Below, one piece after another: positions 8,153-12,162 of a stretch of DNA of 12,162 nt. Made by a program: the position numbers and the translations under genes. A model generated the notes under the pieces. That model searched no databases, was not told where the DNA came from, and was given only the letters and a program-made list of their open reading frames with translations. Source of the DNA: Bartonella birtlesii IBS 325. GTDB taxonomy: Bacteria; Pseudomonadota; Alphaproteobacteria; Rhizobiales; Rhizobiaceae. The DNA is taken from assembly GCF_000273375.1 (NCBI RefSeq), contig NZ_CM001557.1, positions 148,813 through 160,974 of the forward strand. The letters are read 5' to 3'. Positions within the stretch are counted from its first letter, which is position 1. Each line of letters starts with the position of its first letter.

Positions 8153-8665
8153 TTAGTTTTCTGCCATAAATACTGTATTCATGTTTTCATCTTCATTAAG
8201 TTCAAAATTTTCATCACTTTCAGGAAGCCCAAAAATATCTGGATTTATAAAATAACAATGTCTTTTTGTTCCCTTCGCTAGAATTTTATGACATTCTAAT
8301 TCCTTGATACCTTCTTTAAAAGTTGCAAAATTAAGATATTGCGATTCTTCATTTGAAAAATCACAAGCCAAAAATTCATTGAGGATATCACGATCTAATA
8401 TTACCTGATCAAACCATAAGTCTACATCATCCTCGTCTAACATTTTTCCCACTTGCCACAACATAACAAAAAAACTTTTCAACCCAATAAATGAAAGCCC
8501 CAAAATCATATGCCGACTATCGGGTGCTCCTGAAAAAGAAATTTGTGGAAGATCTGAAAATCCAAAATTTGCCATAGGAAGCTTAAATGATTTTCCAATA
8601 TCCTCAGGTTTTTCAAGAATAAAAGGATTTCTTTCATAGAGCAGAGTAAAATCATATTGGACCAT
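8153..8665 (-). CDS. Uncharacterised protein, possible C-terminal winged helix
   Basis: I do not recognise this 170-aa protein. The N-terminal half is acidic to neutral with no signal peptide; a hydrophobic stretch around MILGLSFIGLKSFFVMLWQV is probably a buried helix rather than a membrane segment. The C-terminal third, ATFKEGIKELECHKILAKG followed by CYFINPDIFG, looks like a helix-turn-wing. A Y-x-INP end after such a wing is seen in some plasmid replication initiators and related DNA-binding proteins; this resemblance is tentative. The last 20 residues are acidic. I start at ATG 8665, seven bases after GGAG (8673-8676), not at the upstream TTG frame extension (8752). A TATAAT lies at the right place. 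It stands alone between long non-coding gaps, which could mean an acquired gene or the remains of a larger locus. Confidence 0.75.
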   Translation of the reverse strand: MVQYDFTLLYERNPFILEKPEDIGKSFKLPMANFGFSDLPQISFSGAPDSRHMILGLSFIGLKSFFVMLWQVGKMLDEDDVDLWFDQVILDRDILNEFLACDFSNEESQYLNFATFKEGIKELECHKILAKGTKRHCYFINPDIFGLPESDENFELNEDENMNTVFMAEN

Positions 8666-8725
8666 TATATTTCTCCATTTATGCGTTGACTTTTCGAAAA
8701 AAATGAATATTATCAGTTGCTTACC

Positions 8726-8752
8726 ATTATATGGGTCTACAATTGATACCAA
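8726..8752 (-). promoter_or_regulatory. Candidate promoter of the orphan gene
   Basis: On the minus strand a perfect TATAAT (8726-8731) is preceded by TTGGTA (8747-8752) with a 15-base spacer, shorter than ideal. Transcription would start near 8719, leaving a leader of about 54 bases before ATG 8665. Confidence 0.45.
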
Positions 8753-8895
8753 TATGTTCCTGTAAAAAATTGTCTGATTTAAGTTATTTTATTCTTTTTT
8801 CAACTTAAAAAGAAAAATTGCTCCAAATCTTCTTCTTTTGCGCAAACGAAATTCTGTACCTGCATTAAGAAAAGCAAAAAATTTTATACCAGAAG

Positions 8896-9057
8896 ATGAA
8901 AATTCAAAAATGTAAAACTGCTAATATCTCTATAAATTCTGACATTGATTTTTCGCAATATGATGAGGGAAATGGCGCAGATTTTTCTTCTATTCTGTGT
9001 CACAAAGATATCCACACCACACCTTCAGCCGATAAACCAATGCATTTTTTCTTTTAA
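8896..9057 (+). CDS. Possible small ORF or gene remnant (53 aa)
   Basis: ATG 8896 to TAA 9055-9057 encodes 53 residues including SDIDFSQYDEGNGADFSSIL. This looks more like a real soluble protein than the Lys/Phe/Ile-rich shadows usual in this AT-rich DNA. There is no proper ribosome site; AGAAG abuts the ATG. It could be the 3' part of a frameshifted gene whose 5' part lies in the frame ending at about 8915 (ending FIPEDENSKM). I recognise no family. Confidence 0.25.
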   Translation: MKIQKCKTANISINSDIDFSQYDEGNGADFSSILCHKDIHTTPSADKPMHFFF

Positions 9058-9061
9058 AAAT

Positions 9062-9091
9062 ATCTGCTTTTATGCCATCTGCTTTTATGCC
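9062..9091. repeat. 15-bp tandem duplication
   Basis: ATCTGCTTTTATGCC occurs twice in a row (9062-9076 and 9077-9091), followed by AT of a third start. It lies in non-coding DNA and probably arose by slippage. It may vary in copy number between strains. Confidence 0.85.
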
Positions 9092-9232
9092 ATATAGGTT
9101 TAAAAAATAACGCGCTTTTAAACACATAGATAAGACACATTTCCATGAGGCAAAATACCGATCCTGAAAATTTCCTGAAGATTTTGTAAGGAATTTCTAA
9201 GCTTTTAGCAGCCACACATTTTAACAAAATTT

Positions 9233-10726
9233 TTAACATGAACATTTATGGGCTGCCAAGATATCTTTTACTGTTTTGACCAATTGCGCTTCATCCACCA
9301 TAACTTGCGCTGGTCTACTTTCACGCCACGTTTGATTATCCTTAATTTCATGCGACAAACGTGCCCCTTCAACCAAATCTTTAATCTGTATTTTTCCACT
9401 CTCACGCTCTTGTGAACCTTGGATCACCACACAAGGCGCTTGGCGCCGATCAGCATATTTCATTTGTGCTTTCATCCCCGATGCCCCCAAATACAGTTCA
9501 GCAGAAATTCCAGCACTGCGCAACTGCATCACCATGCTTTGATACCGTGCTACAGCTTCCCGCTCTTGATCCATCATCAGCACCACCACAGGCCCAGTCT
9601 TTTCTTTTACAGGCAATTTTCCAAGATTTTGCAAAGCAGCTATCAAGCGTGAGATACCAATTGAAAAACCTGTTGCCGGAATATTTTCCCCACGAAAACG
9701 CGCCACCAATCCATCATAGCGTCCACCCCCACCAACAGAACCAAAGACAACTTTTTGTCCATCATCATTGAGAACATCAAAGAGCAACGCAGCCTCAAAA
9801 ACAGGTCCCGTGTAATACTCTAATCCACGCACCACAGAAGGATCAATTTTGATACGATTCTGGTACCCATTCGCGGCAAAAATTGCTTGCATTTCCTCAA
9901 GCTCACCAACCCCTTCAAGCCCTTGAGCACTCTGGTCAACAATTTTTCTAAGAGTTTCAAATGTTTCCTCTGTTGTTTCAGCCTGTAGCGTAAGCAAAGC
10001 AAGAATACAATCAATATCCTTGTCCTTAAGCTCTGCCCCTTTTGTAAAATCACCACTTTCATCCAAACGCCCCTTACCCAAGAGCAAACGCACACCCTCA
10101 AAACCAAATTTGTCAAGTTTATCCATTGCTCGAAGAACAGTGAGGCGCCTTTCAGTGTGTTCACTTCCCTCCAAACCAATCAATTCTAAAACACTCTCCA
10201 GAATTTTCCGATTATTAAGACGAATGGCATAATCATGGTGGGCAATTCCCAATTTTTCCAAACTATCGGCTGCCATCATGCAAATTTCTGCATCTGCAGC
10301 AACAGTTGGTGCTCCAATAATATCAGCATCAAATTGCATAAATTGCCGAAACCGCCCTGGTCCAGGCTTTTCATTGCGAAAGACAAAACCTAGACGATAG
10401 CTCCTATAAGGCTTTGGCAAAGTTTCAAAATTCTCCGCAAAATAACGCGCAAGAGGTGCGGTAAGATCATAACGCAAAGACATCCATTGTTCATCATCAT
10501 CTTGCAGCGAAAAAACCCCCGCATTTGGGCGATCTTCATCAGGCAGAAACTTGCCCAACACATCCGTATATTCAAAAATCGGTGTTTCAAGCGCTTCAAA
10601 ACCGTAAAGTTCATAAACTTCCCGAATCTGAGCTATCATGGTCTCCGTTGCATACAGTTGTGCACTTGTACGATCAACAAAACCACGAGGTAAACGCGCT
10701 TTGGTTTTTTCTTGTTTTAATGACAT
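9233..10726 (-). CDS. hisS: Histidyl-tRNA synthetase
   Basis: This class II synthetase charges tRNA-His with histidine in the cytoplasm using ATP. The 497 aa include motif 2 ([14 protein letters not shown], about 116-129), [11 protein letters not shown] (85-95), the histidine-specific GLEYYTG (301-307), [10 protein letters not shown] (332-341), motif 3 GFSIGISRL (353-361) and a C-terminal anticodon-binding domain ([10 protein letters not shown] onward). The acceptor-binding sequence has the alphaproteobacterial form, consistent with the unusual tRNA-His of that class (family knowledge). I choose ATG 10726; a TTG six codons upstream is also in frame. The ribosome site is weak (AGAGAA at 10731-10736). 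No hisZ or hisG follows, unlike in many rhizobia. No convincing terminator was seen after the stop. Confidence 0.96.
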   Translation of the reverse strand: MSLKQEKTKARLPRGFVDRTSAQLYATETMIAQIREVYELYGFEALETPIFEYTDVLGKFLPDEDRPNAGVFSLQDDDEQWMSLRYDLTAPLARYFAENFETLPKPYRSYRLGFVFRNEKPGPGRFRQFMQFDADIIGAPTVAADAEICMMAADSLEKLGIAHHDYAIRLNNRKILESVLELIGLEGSEHTERRLTVLRAMDKLDKFGFEGVRLLLGKGRLDESGDFTKGAELKDKDIDCILALLTLQAETTEETFETLRKIVDQSAQGLEGVGELEEMQAIFAANGYQNRIKIDPSVVRGLEYYTGPVFEAALLFDVLNDDGQKVVFGSVGGGGRYDGLVARFRGENIPATGFSIGISRLIAALQNLGKLPVKEKTGPVVVLMMDQEREAVARYQSMVMQLRSAGISAELYLGASGMKAQMKYADRRQAPCVVIQGSQERESGKIQIKDLVEGARLSHEIKDNQTWRESRPAQVMVDEAQLVKTVKDILAAHKCSC

Positions 10727-10757
10727 ATGATTCTCTAACAACAATTTGTGTTCACAG

Positions 10758-10786
10758 ATAATATGTGTCTTAGCTTATAGAAACAA
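10758..10786 (-). promoter_or_regulatory. Predicted hisS promoter
   Basis: Minus strand: TTGTTT (10781-10786), 17 bases, TATTAT (10758-10763). The start site would be near 10751, giving a leader of about 25 bases, too short for a T-box or attenuator. Confidence 0.5.
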
Positions 10787-11052
10787 ACGCCGCAATGCCT
10801 TTATCACCCTAAACCTTTAAGCAACATGCACCAACACACCATGCATAAGCTTTTGTTTTACAAAGATGATACCCCTTCTTTCAAGAATATCCACTATAAA
10901 AGCGCTTGCACTTTCAAGATCAAAATGTAAACTCTACTCTGAATATTCTTCTATTTTCTCATGAAAAATACTGCACCCCTCACCCAAAACATTCTCCCAA
11001 ACAGTCTGCAATCCTACTTCTTTAGAGACATCAAAAACAACCGTTTATTCTA
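10787..11052. other. Gap between hisS promoter and pyrF
   Basis: I see no gene. Minor items are CTTTCAAGA occurring twice, about 30 bases apart (near 10880 and 10910), and a 5-bp ATGCA/TGCAT inverted repeat near 10826-10846. Neither supports a named feature. Confidence 0.4.
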
Positions 11053-11119
11053 GAAAAAAACTCTCCTATAAGTGCTTTCCAGATTTATCACATATAGATC
11101 TCAAAACAGGAGAGCACTT
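11053..11119 (-). terminator. Putative pyrF terminator with overlapping helices
   Basis: Minus strand: CTCTCCT (11108-11114) can pair with AGGAGAG (11061-11067), followed directly by seven T. Alternatively AAGTGCT (11113-11119) can pair with AGCACTT (11070-11076). Both left arms lie in the last pyrF codons and share two bases, so the helices compete or form a pseudoknot-like order. The 40-base loop of the first is long for a standard terminator. Confidence 0.45.
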
Positions 11120-11946
11120 TTAGCTTGCTCGGCAAAATCATTGATGCACGTTTTTAAATCCACAATATTGGGGCCAGCATCTGTAATCGATCTTGAAATA
11201 GAAGGAATAATATTCTGCCACAAACTTTGCGGAAACTGATGGGATAATTGTGTTATCGTTCCCCCTTGAGCACCAATACCAGGAACAAGAAACAAGCTGT
11301 TTTTTAACTGCTCAATTGCCTCTTTTGCTTCACTTCCCAATGTTGCTCCAATAACCGCACCAATAGGACCAACAGAATAATTTTGTCCTAAAGACTGGCT
11401 ATTATAGTCACAAATACGCTGTGCCAAATGAACAGAAAGTGTCTGATCACCAATACGGGCATTGCGAATATCTTTACCCTCAGGATTAGAGGATTCAACA
11501 ACCATAAAAACCGCTGTTCCTGTTTCTTCTGCAATTTTTATCATAGGAATGAGAGCATCAAAGCCAAGAAAAGCATTCACGGTTATAGCATCCGCTTTAA
11601 ACGCACTGCTTGAACCAAGCCAAGCTTGACCATAAGCTTCAACAGTAGAACCAATATCCCCCCTTTTTGCATCAACGAGAACCAATAACCCTTGTTCATG
11701 AGCTGTTTTAATAAGTTCTTTGAGAACTTGCAGGCCTTCCACACCATACAATTCAAAAAATGCGACTTGCGGCTTTATAATCCCCACATGTCCCACAACC
11801 GCGGTTAGGAGAATATCACAAAAATCTTTCAAGCCTTTATAATCAGGACTCAAATTCCATGATTGCAAAACTTTACGACTAGGGTCAAAACCAATACAAA
11901 GCGGTCCATAGATTTCACGATTTTTAAAAAAGTTTGAACAAAACAT
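11101..11946 (-). CDS. pyrF: Orotidine-5'-phosphate decarboxylase, type 2
   Basis: This enzyme catalyses the last step of de novo UMP synthesis, OMP to UMP plus CO2, in the cytoplasm. At 281 aa it is of the longer type 2 subfamily rather than the roughly 230-aa type 1. Visible motifs are IGFDPS (18-23), KPQVAFFE (58-65), the catalytic VDAKRGDIGST (91-101, with Asp92, Lys94 and Asp97 of the D-x-K-x-x-D signature), VPGIGAQGG (221-229) and SRSI with the phosphate-binding Arg252. ATG 11946 is preceded by a weak GAG (11953-11955). It stands alone, with no other pyrimidine gene in the window. It belongs to the barrel-fold OMPDC superfamily, and the DxKRGD form makes a decarboxylase much likelier than a relative such as HPS. 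Confidence 0.94.
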   Translation of the reverse strand: MFCSNFFKNREIYGPLCIGFDPSRKVLQSWNLSPDYKGLKDFCDILLTAVVGHVGIIKPQVAFFELYGVEGLQVLKELIKTAHEQGLLVLVDAKRGDIGSTVEAYGQAWLGSSSAFKADAITVNAFLGFDALIPMIKIAEETGTAVFMVVESSNPEGKDIRNARIGDQTLSVHLAQRICDYNSQSLGQNYSVGPIGAVIGATLGSEAKEAIEQLKNSLFLVPGIGAQGGTITQLSHQFPQSLWQNIIPSISRSITDAGPNIVDLKTCINDFAEQAKSALLF

Positions 11947-12162
11947 GCTATACTCTACAGTCTCTGTTTAAATTTTCTAATATAGAAAACAAAGTATTCA
12001 TTAATCGAAAGAACCGGTAACATGTTTTTTTTGAAAAGAAAATATTTTCAAATATTATGACATTCTCATAACATGGCAGAAAGCAAAGTCTCCTCCATAT
12101 CATTTTACTACCTCTCTATATTGTGCCATAAGAATTCTTTTGCTGCTTTATTTTCTATAGAT
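11947..12162. other. Region upstream of pyrF to window end
   Basis: This AT-rich region should contain the pyrF promoter. A TATATT (11979-11984, minus) is a possible -10, but no good -35 lies at normal spacing. No gene was seen to the window end. Confidence 0.35.

Larger units (their letters stand above)
8753..9232. other. Gap between orphan gene and hisS, with possible gene debris
   Basis: No intact gene is evident. The plus strand has a short ORF (8896-9057) described separately, and a stop-free stretch just before it in another frame (8778-8910, ending in TAA at 8911-8915). An AT-rich inverted repeat (8778-8785/8802-8809) and a 15-bp tandem repeat (9062-9091) also lie here. A minus-strand frame at 9054-9245 overlaps the hisS end and looks spurious. 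Confidence 0.45.

Noticed and set aside
8125..8154. Inverted repeat AAAATGA/TCATTTT as terminator of the orphan gene
   Set aside because: It has a seven-pair AT-rich stem with a 16-base loop and only a short T run; too weak to call.
9170..9205. Imperfect hairpin after hisS (AAATTCCT with AGGAAATTT) as terminator
   Set aside because: The stem has a bulge and no T run follows on the minus strand.
9054..9245. 63-codon minus-strand frame after hisS
   Set aside because: It overlaps the hisS end, contains the 15-bp tandem repeat and has a hydrophobic/Lys-rich shadow composition.
10727..10744. TTG 10744 as hisS start
   Set aside because: ATG 10726 is the better codon, and the extra six residues MLLENH are not characteristic of the family; the ribosome site is weak for both, so some doubt remains.

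Overview
The window looks like a chromosomal segment of a Bartonella species (Alphaproteobacteria, Hyphomicrobiales). Support comes from AT-rich DNA with long intergenic gaps, alphaproteobacterial forms of GroEL, phosphoglucomutase, peroxiredoxin and HisRS, and a structured RNA followed by a small XRE-type regulator that matches the genus-specific Brt/Trp arrangement described in Bartonella henselae (recalled from the literature, not looked up). No tRNA, rRNA, CRISPR array or intact insertion sequence was found.

Left part (1-1240): a predicted promoter, a GC-rich structured RNA of about 200 nt and a GTG-started helix-turn-helix gene (trp-like) form one unit. An exact 30-bp repeat lies at the window's left edge and again directly after the regulator's stop codon, so this unit is probably the last member of a tandem array that continues leftwards. 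Between it and groEL lies a decayed minus-strand trace of an IS200/IS605-type element: the last codons of a TnpB-like frame running into an omegaRNA/right-end-like hairpin.

Centre (1240-7815): groES-groEL (minus) with a consensus-like promoter, a CIRCE operator for HrcA and an intrinsic terminator; divergent fumC (plus) with its own UUCG-loop terminator; convergent pgm (minus); and divergent peroxiredoxin (plus) closed by a 15-bp-stem terminator. These are housekeeping and stress genes: protein folding, TCA cycle, glucose-phosphate interconversion and peroxide removal.

Right part (7815-12162): an orphan 170-aa gene with a possible C-terminal winged helix (minus) sits in gene-poor DNA, followed by hisS (minus) and a type-2 pyrF (minus). 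Non-coding gaps here contain a 15-bp tandem duplication and a possible remnant small ORF. The strongest signal for unusual biology is the Brt-like RNA upstream of the regulator. It folds on paper into a three-way junction, and an upstream CCCCGC can pair with the G-rich ribosome binding site of the regulator, which suggests a cis-acting switch.
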